Made by a program: the position numbers and the translations under genes
Shown: piece by piece, positions 8,743-17,659 of the stretch
How the letters are laid out: every line of letters starts with the position of its first letter
How positions within the stretch are numbered: position 1 is the first letter of the stretch
The notes under the pieces: model-generated
What the model was told of the DNA's origin: nothing
Databases searched by the model: none
The model's input: the letters and a program-made list of their open reading frames with translations, nothing else
Assembly (NCBI GenBank): GCA_903831575.1
Contig: CAIKYB010000009.1
Coordinates: forward strand, 46,562 to 110,561
Direction: 5' to 3'
Origin: an uncultured Bacteroidota bacterium
GTDB lineage: Bacteria > Bacteroidota > Bacteroidia > Chitinophagales > Chitinophagaceae
DNA: 64,000 nucleotides

Positions 8743-9978
8743 TTATTTATTTAAGGATTGCAAACTTTTTCCAATGATAGCAACGGCTTCTCTTATTTCT
8801 TTTTCATTAATTAAAAGGGGAGGTGCAAATCTGATTTTATCTCCGTGAGTTGGTTTTGCGAGTAATCCATTTTCTTTTAATACAAGACAAAGATCCCAAG
8901 CAGCTTCTTTATTTTCATGTTCTATGACGATTGCATTAAGTAGACCACGTCCACGGATACACGAAATAAAAGGAGAATTTAATTTCAGTAATTCTGTTCT
9001 TAAAATTTGTCCCATTTTTTCGGCATTTTCCGCCATTTTTTCCTCTTTTAATACTTGCAATGCGGTCATGGCTACTTTGCATGCTAATGGATTACCCCCA
9101 TAAGTACTTCCATGTTCTCCTGGCTTAATAGTCAGCATTATTTCGTCATTCGCTAATACCGCACTGATTGGTAAAGTGCCTCCACTTAAAGCTTTTCCTA
9201 GAATGAGAATGTCCGGTTTTACATCTTCATGATCACAAGCCAGCATTCGTCCTGTTCGTGCCAGGCCGGTTTGAATTTCATCTGCGATCATCAAAACATT
9301 ATATTTTGTACATAGATTTCTGATGCCGGAAATATAGCCTTCATCAGGAACGACAACACCTGCTTCTCCTTGGATGGGTTCAAACATGAATCCTGCAATA
9401 GTATTATCCTGAAATGCTTTTTCCAACGCCAATAAATCATTGTAGGGTACAATCTCAAATCCGGGCATAAACGGTCCGAAATCTTTATAGCTGCTGGGAT
9501 CAGTAGATGAAGAAATGGCAGCCATCGTTCTTCCCCAGAAATTTCCTTCCGCGAAAAGAATTTTAGCTTTATTTTTTTCAATTCCCTTTACAGCGTAGCC
9601 CCATCTTCTTGCCAATTTAATGGCAGTTTCACCACCTTCAACACCTGTATTCATCGGCAATACTTTATCGTAGCCGAAATATTCGGTGATGTATTTTTCA
9701 TATTCACCCAATAAATTATTGTGAAATGCCCGAGAGGTTAAGGTTAGAATGGAGGCTTGTGATATTAAAGATTCAATTATTTTCGGATGACAATGGCCCT
9801 GATTTACTGCGGAGTACCCACTCAGGAAATCGAAATATTTTTTATTGTCAATATCCCAAACATAAACACCCAATCCTTTTTTTAAAACAACCGGAAGGGG
9901 ATGGTAATTGTGTGCGCCATATTTTTCTTCTAATGAAAGATAATATGAAGAAGAGTTTGATATAATACTATCGTGCAT
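8743..9978 (-). CDS. rocD: ornithine--oxo-acid aminotransferase
   Basis: A 411-residue class III PLP aminotransferase of normal ornithine aminotransferase length. It has the opening [69 protein letters not shown], and the PLP lysine in ILGKALSGG near residue 264. It converts ornithine and 2-oxoglutarate to glutamate semialdehyde and glutamate. The VIT-family gene follows after 2 bases, which suggests one transcript although the functions are unrelated. Confidence 0.94.
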   Translation of the reverse strand: MHDSIISNSSSYYLSLEEKYGAHNYHPLPVVLKKGLGVYVWDIDNKKYFDFLSGYSAVNQGHCHPKIIESLISQASILTLTSRAFHNNLLGEYEKYITEYFGYDKVLPMNTGVEGGETAIKLARRWGYAVKGIEKNKAKILFAEGNFWGRTMAAISSSTDPSSYKDFGPFMPGFEIVPYNDLLALEKAFQDNTIAGFMFEPIQGEAGVVVPDEGYISGIRNLCTKYNVLMIADEIQTGLARTGRMLACDHEDVKPDILILGKALSGGTLPISAVLANDEIMLTIKPGEHGSTYGGNPLACKVAMTALQVLKEEKMAENAEKMGQILRTELLKLNSPFISCIRGRGLLNAIVIEHENKEAAWDLCLVLKENGLLAKPTHGDKIRFAPPLLINEKEIREAVAIIGKSLQSLNK

Positions 9979-10030
9979 AAAAACTAATTGAAGTAAATAA
10001 AAAAAGAAAATTTTACGAATAGGAAAATTC

Positions 10031-10048
10031 CCCTCGTTCAGTCGAGGG
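10031..10048. other. short GC-rich hairpin between ispE and rocD
   Basis: CCCTCG at 10031-10036 pairs with CGAGGG at 10043-10048 around a 6-base loop, in the 166-base gap between ispE and rocD. No clear T-run follows on either strand, so it may be a weak terminator of ispE or a leader structure of rocD. Confidence 0.3.
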
Positions 10049-10144
10049 AGGGAGTTGTATTAACCTCGATGATTAAGTAAATCAAGATTGCTAAAAAGAA
10101 ATAGTATTATGGTGGATTTTGTTTTGATAAGCAAATGTAAATAT

Positions 10145-10963
10145 TTAAACCCATTTATGAAAGTAAGTTTCAGGAAAAATTAATTCGGGTCTCATGTTAT
10201 TTTTAAAAATCCCAAAAATAGTACTCCCACTTCCACTCATTGAGGCATAAATAGCACCGTTACGGTATAGATAATTCTTTAATTCGCTTATTGCTGGATG
10301 GGTTTTGAAAACGGGCTCTTCAAAATCGTTAGTAATTAATTCTTTCCAGTTGTGCATAGGTTCTTTAATTGCCTGAGCTAGTTCTATTGAATGGCTTTTT
10401 AATTTAAGTTCTTTAAACGCCCAGGCGGTATTAATATGAATATTGGGGTTAACAATCAGGATGCTATACCCAGTAAGTGTCAGCGATATCGGTTGAAGTA
10501 ATTCACCTCGTCCTGTAGCATAGGAGGGGGTATTTAAAATAAAAAAAGGGCAATCGCTTCCTAAAGCTAATGCGTATTCGATAAGCTTGTTTTCAGACAA
10601 ATTCAAATCGAATTTTTCATTTAATAGTTTAAGCGTAAATGCTCCATCAGCAGACCCTCCACCCAAACCTGCGCCCATAGGAATAGCTTTATGCAAGTGT
10701 AATTTTATAGACGGTAAATAAGGGTAATCTTTTTTTATTAATTGGTAAGCTTTAATACAAAGATTGTTCATTGCTTCCCCGTCAACAGGTAATCCTGATG
10801 ACGAGAATGTGATTTCATCTCCTTCGTAATGGGAAGAAATACTTTCAATGATATCTTTTATATCGATCGGATAAAAAATAGTTTGTAGATCATGGTACCC
10901 ATCTGGTCTTTTGCCTGTGATTTGCAGGCCTATATTTATTTTGCCATTTGGGAATTGAACCAT
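10145..10963 (-). CDS. ispE: 4-diphosphocytidyl-2-C-methyl-D-erythritol kinase
   Basis: A 272-residue GHMP kinase. The GHMP motif PMGAGLGGGSADGA is near residues 91-104; the N-terminal PNGKINIGLQITGKRPDGYHDL and the C-terminal ASMSGSGSTIFGIF glycine-rich loop are both typical of IspE. It phosphorylates CDP-methylerythritol in the non-mevalonate isoprenoid pathway. Length and motifs look complete. It lies between the DUF151 gene and rocD on the same strand, 43 bases after the former. Confidence 0.95.
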   Translation of the reverse strand: MVQFPNGKINIGLQITGKRPDGYHDLQTIFYPIDIKDIIESISSHYEGDEITFSSSGLPVDGEAMNNLCIKAYQLIKKDYPYLPSIKLHLHKAIPMGAGLGGGSADGAFTLKLLNEKFDLNLSENKLIEYALALGSDCPFFILNTPSYATGRGELLQPISLTLTGYSILIVNPNIHINTAWAFKELKLKSHSIELAQAIKEPMHNWKELITNDFEEPVFKTHPAISELKNYLYRNGAIYASMSGSGSTIFGIFKNNMRPELIFPETYFHKWV

Positions 10964-11006
10964 GAAGAAATTTTGGTATTAATATTTTATAGGTAGGTGC
11001 AAATGT

Positions 11007-11606
11007 TTATTTCTTTCTTTCTCGGTTTTTTAATTCGTCTCTTATTTCAATTGCCTTAATGTAATCCTCGTGTTCTAATACATCATTCAGAAGGTCATTG
11101 AGTTCATTCGTACTCAAGCTTTTCAATTCATCTTTTTCATGCTTTGTTTCTGCAGTTGTAGAAGCAGTAGCTAATGCAGTTGATTCTTTACTTTCCGAAT
11201 CCAGAAGGTTCCCGGCTTTAATCATGATGTTTTCATAAGTATAAATAGGGCATCCAAACCTAACAGCCATGGCTAATGCATCTGATGTTCTGGAGTCTAT
11301 TTCTACTGTGTCATTTGCTGAGGAGCAAACTAATTTTGAGAAAAAAATACCTTCTTGAAGATCGGTGATAATAACTTCATTTAAATCTACGTTAAATGCG
11401 AGCATGAAATTTTTCATGAGATCATGTGTCAACGGTCTTGATGGATTCATTCTCTCCAAAGCAACAGCAATTGCCTGAGCTTCAGTTCCACCAATTACGA
11501 TAGGAATTCTTCTCAACCCATTGATTTCTCCAAGCACAACTGCATAAGAATGAGTTTGCGTAATACTATGAGATAAGGCTACTATTTCTAATTCTATTTT
11601 TTTCAT
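11007..11606 (-). CDS. bifunctional nuclease family protein (DUF151) with UVR-like tail
   Basis: A 199-residue protein. The N-terminal domain (about 1-135) matches the DUF151/BFN family: VVLGEINGLRRIPIVIGGTEAQAIA, PLTHDLMKNF and IDSRTSDALAMAVRFGCPIYTYE. A linker and a C-terminal UVR-like helical pair follow (LNDVLEHEDYIKAIEIRDELKNR). Plant and archaeal homologues have DNase/RNase activity; the bacterial role is unsettled. A TAnnTTTG box lies 30 bases upstream and the terminator of etfA just before that. Confidence 0.9.
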   Translation of the reverse strand: MKKIELEIVALSHSITQTHSYAVVLGEINGLRRIPIVIGGTEAQAIAVALERMNPSRPLTHDLMKNFMLAFNVDLNEVIITDLQEGIFFSKLVCSSANDTVEIDSRTSDALAMAVRFGCPIYTYENIMIKAGNLLDSESKESTALATASTTAETKHEKDELKSLSTNELNDLLNDVLEHEDYIKAIEIRDELKNRERKK

Positions 11607-11635
11607 CAGAGAATAAAATATTTGACTGAACCTTA

Positions 11636-11643
11636 CAAATATA
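11636..11643 (-). promoter_or_regulatory. -7 box before the DUF151 gene
   Basis: The minus strand reads TATATTTG 30 bases upstream of the start at 11606. A TTTG (11660-11663) lies upstream with a 16-base spacer, shorter than the usual 19-21. Confidence 0.4.
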
Positions 11644-11654
11644 AAAAAAATAAG

Positions 11655-11676
11655 CCTTTCAAATGTCTACGAAAGG
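11655..11676 (-). terminator. terminator after etfA
   Basis: CCTTTC/GAAAGG stem (11655-11660 with 11671-11676), followed on the minus strand by CTTA and an eight-base T-run, right after the etfA stop. Confidence 0.6.
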
Positions 11677-11703
11677 TGTTTAATTATTATGAACTTAGTC
11701 ATT

Positions 11704-12669
11704 TCAAGAGATGTCTTTCAGTTTTTTTACTGCGGCTGTGATTTTAGGCACTACTTCAAAAGCGTCACCCACTATGCCATAATCTGCAGCTTTAAAGAAA
11801 GGAGCTTCAGGGTCTTTATTAATAACCACAATGGTTTTACTTCTGTTTACGCCTGCTAAATGCTGGATTGCTCCGGAAATGCCAATAGCTATATAAAGAT
11901 TTGGAGCTATAGCAAGTCCTGTTTGTCCAACATGTTCGTGGTGTGGTCTCCAATGAATATCGGCAACAGGCCTGCTACACGCTGTTGCTGCGCCAAGTGC
12001 GGTAGCCAAATCTGTAACTAAGTTCCAGTTTTCAGGGCCTTTCAATCCTCTTCCTCCACTTACAACGATATCTGCTTCTCCAAGGGGGATTTCTCCGGTA
12101 ATTTTATTAATTGCAGTCACTTCAATTTTTGAGGAAGGAACATTGGCAGCCATCGCTACAATTTCAGCAGTCCCATCACCCTTAATAATGTTGAAGGAAT
12201 TAGGATTCAGCGAAATGATTTTTTTAGCCGTTAATATAGATACCTGCGCAAAAGCTTTTCCACTGAAAACGCTCTTTTTTACCACAAACCCATTACTCAT
12301 GTCTGGAAGTGCAATGGCTCCTGAAACAAGACCGGCTTTTAACCGAACGCTTAGTCTTGGGGCGATTGCTTTAGCAGAAGTGTTGTTTGAAAAGATAATG
12401 ACGGTTGCTCCAATAGCTTCAATAGCATCTCCGATAATTTTAGTATAAACCTGCGCATCATAGTTTTTTATATTGGTATCTTCAATGTAATGCACTTTTG
12501 TTATGCCGTAACTTCCTAATTTATTTAAATCGTCTTGCGTTTTTCCAACTACGATTGCTTCCGCAGAAGTTCCCATTGATATCGCTATTTGCGCACCATA
12601 ACTGGCGGCTTCAAAGGAAGATTTTTTGATGATTCCTTCGGCTTGGTCTATGAAAATTAGTACACTCAT
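11704..12669 (-). CDS. etfA: electron transfer flavoprotein subunit alpha
   Basis: A 321-residue EtfA. The N-terminal half is the alpha/beta domain; the C-terminal FAD domain carries [41 protein letters not shown] and [20 protein letters not shown]. Together with EtfB it carries electrons from acyl-CoA dehydrogenases to the quinone pool. It follows etfB by 53 bases on the same strand and ends before a terminator hairpin. Confidence 0.96.
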   Translation of the reverse strand: MSVLIFIDQAEGIIKKSSFEAASYGAQIAISMGTSAEAIVVGKTQDDLNKLGSYGITKVHYIEDTNIKNYDAQVYTKIIGDAIEAIGATVIIFSNNTSAKAIAPRLSVRLKAGLVSGAIALPDMSNGFVVKKSVFSGKAFAQVSILTAKKIISLNPNSFNIIKGDGTAEIVAMAANVPSSKIEVTAINKITGEIPLGEADIVVSGGRGLKGPENWNLVTDLATALGAATACSRPVADIHWRPHHEHVGQTGLAIAPNLYIAIGISGAIQHLAGVNRSKTIVVINKDPEAPFFKAADYGIVGDAFEVVPKITAAVKKLKDIS

Positions 12670-12722
12670 TTGATTAGTTGATGTTTTGTAAATAAACTTT
12701 TTATTGATTTTGTATATAAATT

Positions 12723-13466
12723 CTATATAGATTTCGACTCTTCATGAAGTAGCCTCACCAGTTCTTCTGGGTTGTCTGGAGAAATTAATTTTACCCCTGA
12801 TTTGGCAGGAGGAAGATCAAAACTAACAATAGAAGTAAGCGTTTCGCATTCAATGGGCTCCAGTACTTTTAATGGTTTTGTTCGTGCCCCCATAATCCCT
12901 TTCATGTTTGGTATTCTTTGTTCTGCCATTCCTTTTTGACAACTTATAATCAACGGCATGGAAACTTTATTTGTTTCTTCTCCACCTTCTATTTCTCTTG
13001 TTACAATGGAGTCCGATCCTTCGTTGTCTAATTTAATGGCATGAGAAATAAACGGCAGATCCAATATTTCTGCAATCATTCCTCCAATAGAAGAGCCATT
13101 ATAATCAATGGTTTCTTTACCGGTAAGTATAAGATCATAAGCCCCCTCCTTAGCCGCATGTGCAATTTGTGCAGCTACAAAAAAACTATCTGCACTATCT
13201 GAATTAATTCTAATGGCTTCATCACCACCAAGGGCTAAAGCTTTTCTAATGATGGGTTCACTGTCGGCCGATCCAACATTGATGAGATGCAACTCGATGG
13301 AAGGATCTTTTTCTTTGAGCTCAATCGCTCTTACTAATGCATACCATTCGTCATAAGGATTGATAATCCATTGTACACCATCTGTAGCAAATTTCGTATT
13401 GTTCTCCGCGAAAGCTATTTTTGCTGTTGTATCGGGTGTTTTGCTGATGCAAATCAATATCTTCAT
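12723..13466 (-). CDS. etfB: electron transfer flavoprotein subunit beta
   Basis: A 247-residue EtfB. Typical segments are the N-terminal ILICISKTPDTTAKI, INPYDEWYALVRAIELKE, ILTGKETIDYNGSSIGGMIAEIL (AMP/adenine-binding region) and PNMKGIMGARTKPL. It is the first gene of the etfB-etfA operon and pairs with the acyl-CoA dehydrogenase encoded elsewhere in the window. A candidate Bacteroidota promoter lies about 60 bases upstream, inside the start of the divergent TPR gene. Confidence 0.96.
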   Translation of the reverse strand: MKILICISKTPDTTAKIAFAENNTKFATDGVQWIINPYDEWYALVRAIELKEKDPSIELHLINVGSADSEPIIRKALALGGDEAIRINSDSADSFFVAAQIAHAAKEGAYDLILTGKETIDYNGSSIGGMIAEILDLPFISHAIKLDNEGSDSIVTREIEGGEETNKVSMPLIISCQKGMAEQRIPNMKGIMGARTKPLKVLEPIECETLTSIVSFDLPPAKSGVKLISPDNPEELVRLLHEESKSI

Positions 13467-13524
13467 AAAATTGATTGGTTGGTTTATTTGATGCTATTAT
13501 AAAAACTTTATTTTTTATAGGATG

Positions 13525-13532
13525 CAAATATA
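13525..13532 (-). promoter_or_regulatory. candidate promoter (-7 box) for etfB-etfA
   Basis: The minus strand reads TATATTTG, 59 bases upstream of etfB. Twenty bases further upstream the -33 position reads TTTT instead of TTTG (13553-13556). Its place also argues that the divergent TPR gene starts at 13564 rather than 13522. Confidence 0.45.
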
Positions 13533-13563
13533 CTCTCTTGAGACGTTTAAAAAAAAGAATGAA

Positions 13564-13872
13564 ATGAGTCGGATTGAAAAAATTATTGAAATGTTGGCTG
13601 CTTCAGAAAAAGATAGCTTTTTACAGCATGCATTGGCTTTGGAGTATATCAAAATTGGAAATAAAGAGGATGCATTAAAGCTATTCATAGATTTGCTAGG
13701 TGAAAATCCTGGCTATGTGGGTTCTTATTATCACTTAGGAAAACTTCATGAGTCTATGGGGGGTGTCGATAAGGCAATTGCTACTTACGAACAAGGAATG
13801 GCAGAAGCGAAAAAATCTGGTGACCAACATGCTTATAATGAATTGATGGGGGCGAAGGAGGAGTTGGAGTGA
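13564..13872 (+). CDS. small tetratricopeptide repeat protein
   Basis: About 102 residues from the preferred ATG at 13564 (MSRIEKIIEML); an upstream ATG at 13522 would add 14 residues rich in Lys but overlaps the probable etfB promoter. It contains two TPR units: SFLQHALALEYIKIGNKEDALKLFIDLL and VGSYYHLGKLHESMGGVDKAIATYEQGM. TPR proteins mediate protein-protein contacts; no partner is evident. It is divergent from etfB and upstream of tilS, separated from the latter by a dispersed repeat. Confidence 0.8.
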   Translation: MSRIEKIIEMLAASEKDSFLQHALALEYIKIGNKEDALKLFIDLLGENPGYVGSYYHLGKLHESMGGVDKAIATYEQGMAEAKKSGDQHAYNELMGAKEELE

Positions 13873-13942
13873 TTAGTTGAATGGTTGGTTAGTTTGTTTT
13901 GAATTTCAAACCTTTGCTCCCTTGCGAGCTTTGCGTGAAACG
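13873..13942. repeat. dispersed repeat, copy 1 (inverted partner at 16095-16160)
   Basis: The gap between the TPR gene and tilS contains TTTGCTCCCTTGCGAGCTTT flanked by GAATGGTTGGTTAG. The reverse complement recurs at about 16095-16160 with only a few mismatches over about 65 bases, so tilS and the rhomboid gene are bracketed by inverted copies. Confidence 0.75.
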
Positions 13943-13974
13943 ACATTGGTTGATTGTATAAATTAAAAGAAAAC

Positions 13975-15324
13975 ATGAGTTTAATATCACAATTTAATGC
14001 TTACATAAATGAACAGCATCTCTTTGAAAAAAAGGATAAGCTTCTGTTGGCTGTAAGTGGCGGTGTGGATTCTGTCGTTCTCTGTGAGTTGTGTTCTCAA
14101 AGCGGTTATGATTTTGTTATTGCTCATTGCAATTTTCAATTAAGAGGGAAGGAAAGTAACGAGGATGAAATTTTTGTACAATCATTGGCTCGCAAATATA
14201 ATGTCGATATAAAATCTACTCGGTTTGATACAGAAGATTATGCTGAAAAAAATAAACTTAATATTCAGATTGCTGCTCGTGAATTACGCTATAATTTTTT
14301 CAATAAAATATTGACGGAGGATAATAGCCTAAAGCATATTGTTACAGCCCATCATGCCAATGATAATGCTGAAACGGTGTTAATGAATTTTCTAAAAGGT
14401 ACTGGTATAAATGGTTTGCAAGGTATTTTACCAAAAGATTCGGGTATAGGTGGAAAAGTGGTAAGGCCTTTATTGTTTTCCAAAAAAGACATCTTGATAG
14501 CATTTGCAAATGAGAAGCAGCTTCAATGGAGAGAAGATCAATCTAATGAAACCAACAAATACACGCGCAATTTTTTTCGAAATGAATTGATCCCTTCGAT
14601 TGAAAAAGTAATGCCTCAATTGGAAGATAATCTTTTGGAAAATATACAAAGGTTTAAAGAAGTAAATCTGTTATACGAAATTGCTGTTGAAACAATATTA
14701 AAAAAACTGGTAGAAAAAAAAGGAAAAGAATTACACATCCCGGTTTTGAAATTATTAAAAACTCCGGCATTGTCAACTGTTTTGTATGAGTTATTGAAAT
14801 CTTATTCTTTCTCTTCACAACAGATCCCGGAAGTGATAAAATTATTGCAGGCCGAATCTGGAAAGTATATCTCCTCTTCAACGCATCGGCTTATTAAAAA
14901 CAGACAATGGGTGATTTTATCTCCAGTACTGGACAGATTTTCTAATCATTTTATTATAGAGCAAAACGAGAAGGAGATTCATTTTGATGACATGAAAATC
15001 TCCATTCAGCAATCCGAACCACCATTCAATATCAATAAGGATGAGTATTGTGCTCAAATTGATGCGAGTACGGTTTCGTTTCCATTAATCTTACGGAAAT
15101 GGAAACAAGGAGATTATTTTTATCCGTTGGGAATGGACAAAAAGAAAAAGCTAAGTCGTTTTTTTATTGACAATAAATTGTCCCTGCTTGAAAAAGAAAA
15201 TTGCTGGGTATTGGGATCAGATAAAAAAATAATATGGGTGGTAGGACAAAGAATGGACAATCGTTGTAAAATAAATCCATCCACAAAACTTGCGATAGTA
15301 TTCACTTTATCCTCTTCCAAATAA
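13975..15324 (+). CDS. tilS: tRNA(Ile)-lysidine synthetase
   Basis: About 449 residues from the ATG at 13975. It has the PP-loop LLLAVSGGVDSVVL near residues 22-35, AHCNFQLRGKES, TAHHANDNAETVLMNFLKGTGINGLQGI, and a C-terminal TilS domain with KWKQGDYFYPLGM. It modifies cytidine 34 of tRNA-Ile(CAU) to lysidine, using ATP, so that AUA codons are read correctly. A TTG seven codons upstream is a possible but less likely start. Its last 18 bases overlap the convergent rhomboid gene. Confidence 0.95.
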   Translation: MSLISQFNAYINEQHLFEKKDKLLLAVSGGVDSVVLCELCSQSGYDFVIAHCNFQLRGKESNEDEIFVQSLARKYNVDIKSTRFDTEDYAEKNKLNIQIAARELRYNFFNKILTEDNSLKHIVTAHHANDNAETVLMNFLKGTGINGLQGILPKDSGIGGKVVRPLLFSKKDILIAFANEKQLQWREDQSNETNKYTRNFFRNELIPSIEKVMPQLEDNLLENIQRFKEVNLLYEIAVETILKKLVEKKGKELHIPVLKLLKTPALSTVLYELLKSYSFSSQQIPEVIKLLQAESGKYISSSTHRLIKNRQWVILSPVLDRFSNHFIIEQNEKEIHFDDMKISIQQSEPPFNINKDEYCAQIDASTVSFPLILRKWKQGDYFYPLGMDKKKKLSRFFIDNKLSLLEKENCWVLGSDKKIIWVVGQRMDNRCKINPSTKLAIVFTLSSSK

Positions 15325-15960
15325 ACTAGGATTTTTAAGCTCTTCAACAATTCCTTTTAGCATTTCCGGGTTGTCTACAGCGATAAGAATAAGCGTGAAA
15401 ACTAAACCGTAAACCGCTCCCCATAAATGCGCATCGTGGTTGATGTTATCTTGCCCACGGTTTCCCATATAAATACAATAAGCAATAAATAATACCGCAT
15501 AAACAGCGGCGGATATTTTTATGGCGCCATACAGATAAATACTGCTCCAGGGGCTGAATAGTATTGTGGCAAAAACCACTGCTGATACAGCTCCAGATGC
15601 ACCGAGGGATTTGTATCCGTAACTGTCTTTGTATTTAAAATAGCATGACAGATCCGAGATGATTATTGAACTAAAGTATAAGCCTAGATAAGCAATTGTG
15701 CCACCAAGAGCATATCCTTTTAAAATTAATTCTAGGTTCCTTCCGAAAAAATAAAGGGTGAACATATTGAAGAAAAGGTGGGCCATATCGGCATGTAGAA
15801 ATCCGGAAGTTACAAAGCGGTAATACTCTTTATTTCTTTTTACATAATAAGGCCACATGATGGTTTTGTTCATCAAGGATTTGTCGCCTGAGCTGATAAA
15901 AAAAAAGATAACATTAGTTGCAATCAGCAGAATGGTTATTGGAGTAGAGGAGTAGTTCAT
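15307..15960 (-). CDS. rhomboid-family intramembrane serine protease
   Basis: A 217-residue polytopic membrane protein. Visible rhomboid marks are the HADMAHLFFNMFTLYFFG segment, the catalytic serine in SLGASGAVSAV near residue 122, and the catalytic histidine in HDAHLWGAVYGL near residue 186. Six membrane helices are expected. It cleaves membrane-spanning substrates, here unknown. The gene is convergent with tilS, overlapping by 18 bases; upstream is a long AT/CA-rich repeat tract. Confidence 0.92.
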   Translation of the reverse strand: MNYSSTPITILLIATNVIFFFISSGDKSLMNKTIMWPYYVKRNKEYYRFVTSGFLHADMAHLFFNMFTLYFFGRNLELILKGYALGGTIAYLGLYFSSIIISDLSCYFKYKDSYGYKSLGASGAVSAVVFATILFSPWSSIYLYGAIKISAAVYAVLFIAYCIYMGNRGQDNINHDAHLWGAVYGLVFTLILIAVDNPEMLKGIVEELKNPSLFGRG

Positions 15961-16268
15961 TTTTTATCTTGTTATATTACTTTTTATGGAGCGCTATTTT
16001 GTTTTCATTAGATTAGTATTTACGCAATCAAATTATTGTCACAAAGGTTTTTTGCCACGAAGATTCGAAATTCAAAACTAATCAACCAATATCTTTTCAC
16101 GCAAAGCTCGCAAGGGAGCAAAGATTCGAAATCTAAAACGAACTAATCAACCATTCAACCATCTTTCAACTAATTCACTGAACCAATCAACCAATCAACT
16201 AATCAACCATCATTCAACCATCTCTCAACCATCATTCAACTAATTCACTGAACCAATCAACCAATCAA
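15961..16268. repeat. intergenic repeat tract with AATCAACCA/ATTCAACCAT units
   Basis: The 308-base gap between the rhomboid gene and rlmH holds the inverted partner of the repeat near 13.9 kb (about 16095-16160), followed by irregular tandem units such as CAATCAACCAATCAAC and CATCATTCAACCATC; CTAATTCACTGAACCAATC occurs twice (about 16170 and 16243). No open frame is convincing. The units are not evenly spaced, so this is not a CRISPR array. Confidence 0.8.
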
Positions 16269-16742
16269 TCACTGGTGATGATATTTTTCATTTCTGTTAA
16301 TACTGCAAGCTCGATAAATTTGTTCGGCAAGTAGCATTCTTACTATTTGATGTGGAAAGACCAATTGAGATAAGCTCCATTTAAAATTGGCTCGCTCTAA
16401 AATAGTTGCACTTACTCCAAAAGCGCCGCCAATTAAGAAGACAATGCTCTTCTCGCTCTCATTGGCTCTTTGCTGAATGAAAGTTGCCAAACCTTCACTT
16501 GATAATTGTTTTCCCCTTTCGTCTAATACTACCAGGTAGTCTTCTTTTTTTAGTAGCCCAATGATGACTTCTCCTTCTTTTTGTTTGAGATCAGCTTCAC
16601 TCATCACTCCCGAATTTTTTGGAGTAGGAATAATTTGCCATTGAACAGGGTAGTAGTTGCTAATTCTTCTTGTAAAGAGCTGGATGCCTTCTTCTACATG
16701 GCTTTCATTTGATTTCCCTATTGACCAAAATTGAATTTTCAC
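16269..16742 (-). CDS. rlmH: 23S rRNA (pseudouridine1915-N3)-methyltransferase
   Basis: A 157-residue SPOUT methyltransferase. It starts MKIQFWSIGKS, has VVLDERGKQLSSEGLA, the SAM-binding FLIGGAFGVSATI and the conserved C-terminus LVFPHQIVRMLLAEQIYRACSINRNEKYHHQ-like tail, all typical of RlmH. It methylates pseudouridine 1915 of 23S rRNA in assembled ribosomes. It is the third gene of a tight operon with the CDGSH and DUF1543 genes (spacings 2 and 7 bases). Confidence 0.95.
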   Translation of the reverse strand: MKIQFWSIGKSNESHVEEGIQLFTRRISNYYPVQWQIIPTPKNSGVMSEADLKQKEGEVIIGLLKKEDYLVVLDERGKQLSSEGLATFIQQRANESEKSIVFLIGGAFGVSATILERANFKWSLSQLVFPHQIVRMLLAEQIYRACSINRNEKYHHQ

Positions 16743-16749
16743 AATCGTG

Positions 16750-17310
16750 TTATTTTATTTTGGATAAGTTGGTGTAACCAATATGTAAGAGATCTTTTGC
16801 TGCTTTTTTATTGGCAATAATTTTAAGCGTATACTTTTCTTTTACAGCGGCTGGAAGAATGTCCTGGATGTCATACATGTCATCAACATCGATTCCGTAT
16901 TTGTCATCTATATGCGATGAGGCGCCTTTGAATCCTGTATGTAAATAAAATGCTGATGCTTTTGCCGTTTTGATAGCAGCAGATTTACTTTCTGCAGGAA
17001 TAACCATTTTGTAATGATACTCCTCGAATTCTCCAGGCTTGTAACCGCCAAGGTTTAGAAAAAAAAGTTTTAATTTATTTTCTTTAGCAGATTTTTTTTT
17101 CGAATGGGGCACAACAGTAACTTCAAACCCATCCGCTTCAGTTACTTCTCTCCAGGTGTCAATATGAATACTGCCACTATCAGGCCAGAATTCTTTAATA
17201 GCTGGGATGGTCTCTTTTAAATTCTCGCTGATGGTAAAAAATAAATCGTGCTGTTCTGTATGTCTGCCTTTTGGTTTGCATCCAAGAAGTAGCATGAAAA
17301 GTTTCGGCAT
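16750..17310 (-). CDS. DUF1543 domain-containing protein
   Basis: A 186-residue cytoplasmic protein with two similar halves. The first starts MPKLFMLLLGCKPKGRHTEQHD, the second has LFFLNLGGYKPGEFEEYHYK; both match the DUF1543 pattern as I know it. The biochemical role is unknown. It sits between the CDGSH and rlmH genes with almost no spacing, so it is co-transcribed with them. Confidence 0.8.
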   Translation of the reverse strand: MPKLFMLLLGCKPKGRHTEQHDLFFTISENLKETIPAIKEFWPDSGSIHIDTWREVTEADGFEVTVVPHSKKKSAKENKLKLFFLNLGGYKPGEFEEYHYKMVIPAESKSAAIKTAKASAFYLHTGFKGASSHIDDKYGIDVDDMYDIQDILPAAVKEKYTLKIIANKKAAKDLLHIGYTNLSKIK

Positions 17311-17312
17311 TT

Positions 17313-17540
17313 TTATAATGTTTTTTTAGGAGGTAAAGCAAAGGCTATGGCTTCATGTTCGAATTTTCCTTTGTGAGATCCATCGCAGAAGGGTTTGTTT
17401 TGAGATAGCCCGCATCTGCATATTCCAACAATTTCTCGTCCACCTAAGTCGTAGGTGTTGCCTTCTTTGTCTACAATTTCGAAGTCTCCTTCAACTTTCA
17501 TGGATCCATTACTACTGATAGTGATTTTCGTGCTTGGCAT
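17313..17540 (-). CDS. CDGSH iron-sulfur domain protein
   Basis: About 75 residues from the preferred start at 17540 (MPSTKI); an upstream ATG at 17561 would lie inside the probable -7 promoter box. The 2Fe-2S CDGSH motif is complete: CRCGLSQNKPFCDGSH, with three Cys and one His ligands. Such proteins carry redox-active, transferable 2Fe-2S clusters. It is the first gene of the CDGSH-DUF1543-rlmH operon. Confidence 0.9.
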   Translation of the reverse strand: MPSTKITISSNGSMKVEGDFEIVDKEGNTYDLGGREIVGICRCGLSQNKPFCDGSHKGKFEHEAIAFALPPKKTL

Positions 17541-17558
17541 AATTTTATTTTTGAGCTT

Positions 17559-17566
17559 CAAAAGTA
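17559..17566 (-). promoter_or_regulatory. -7 box for the CDGSH-DUF1543-rlmH operon
   Basis: The minus strand reads TACTTTTG, 19 bases upstream of the preferred start at 17540. No good -33 TTTG is seen at the usual distance. Confidence 0.4.
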
Positions 17567-17659
17567 AACAATTTTAATTATTGTCCATAATCACTATCCT
17601 CGCTTTAGGAATTCGTCAATAAAATTCATATCTTGACTAATAAGTTTATAAATTGCTGT

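Noticed and set aside
16095..16268. Possible CRISPR array in the CAACCA-rich tract
   Set aside because: Units vary in length and sequence, with no constant repeat or unique spacers, and no cas gene is nearby.
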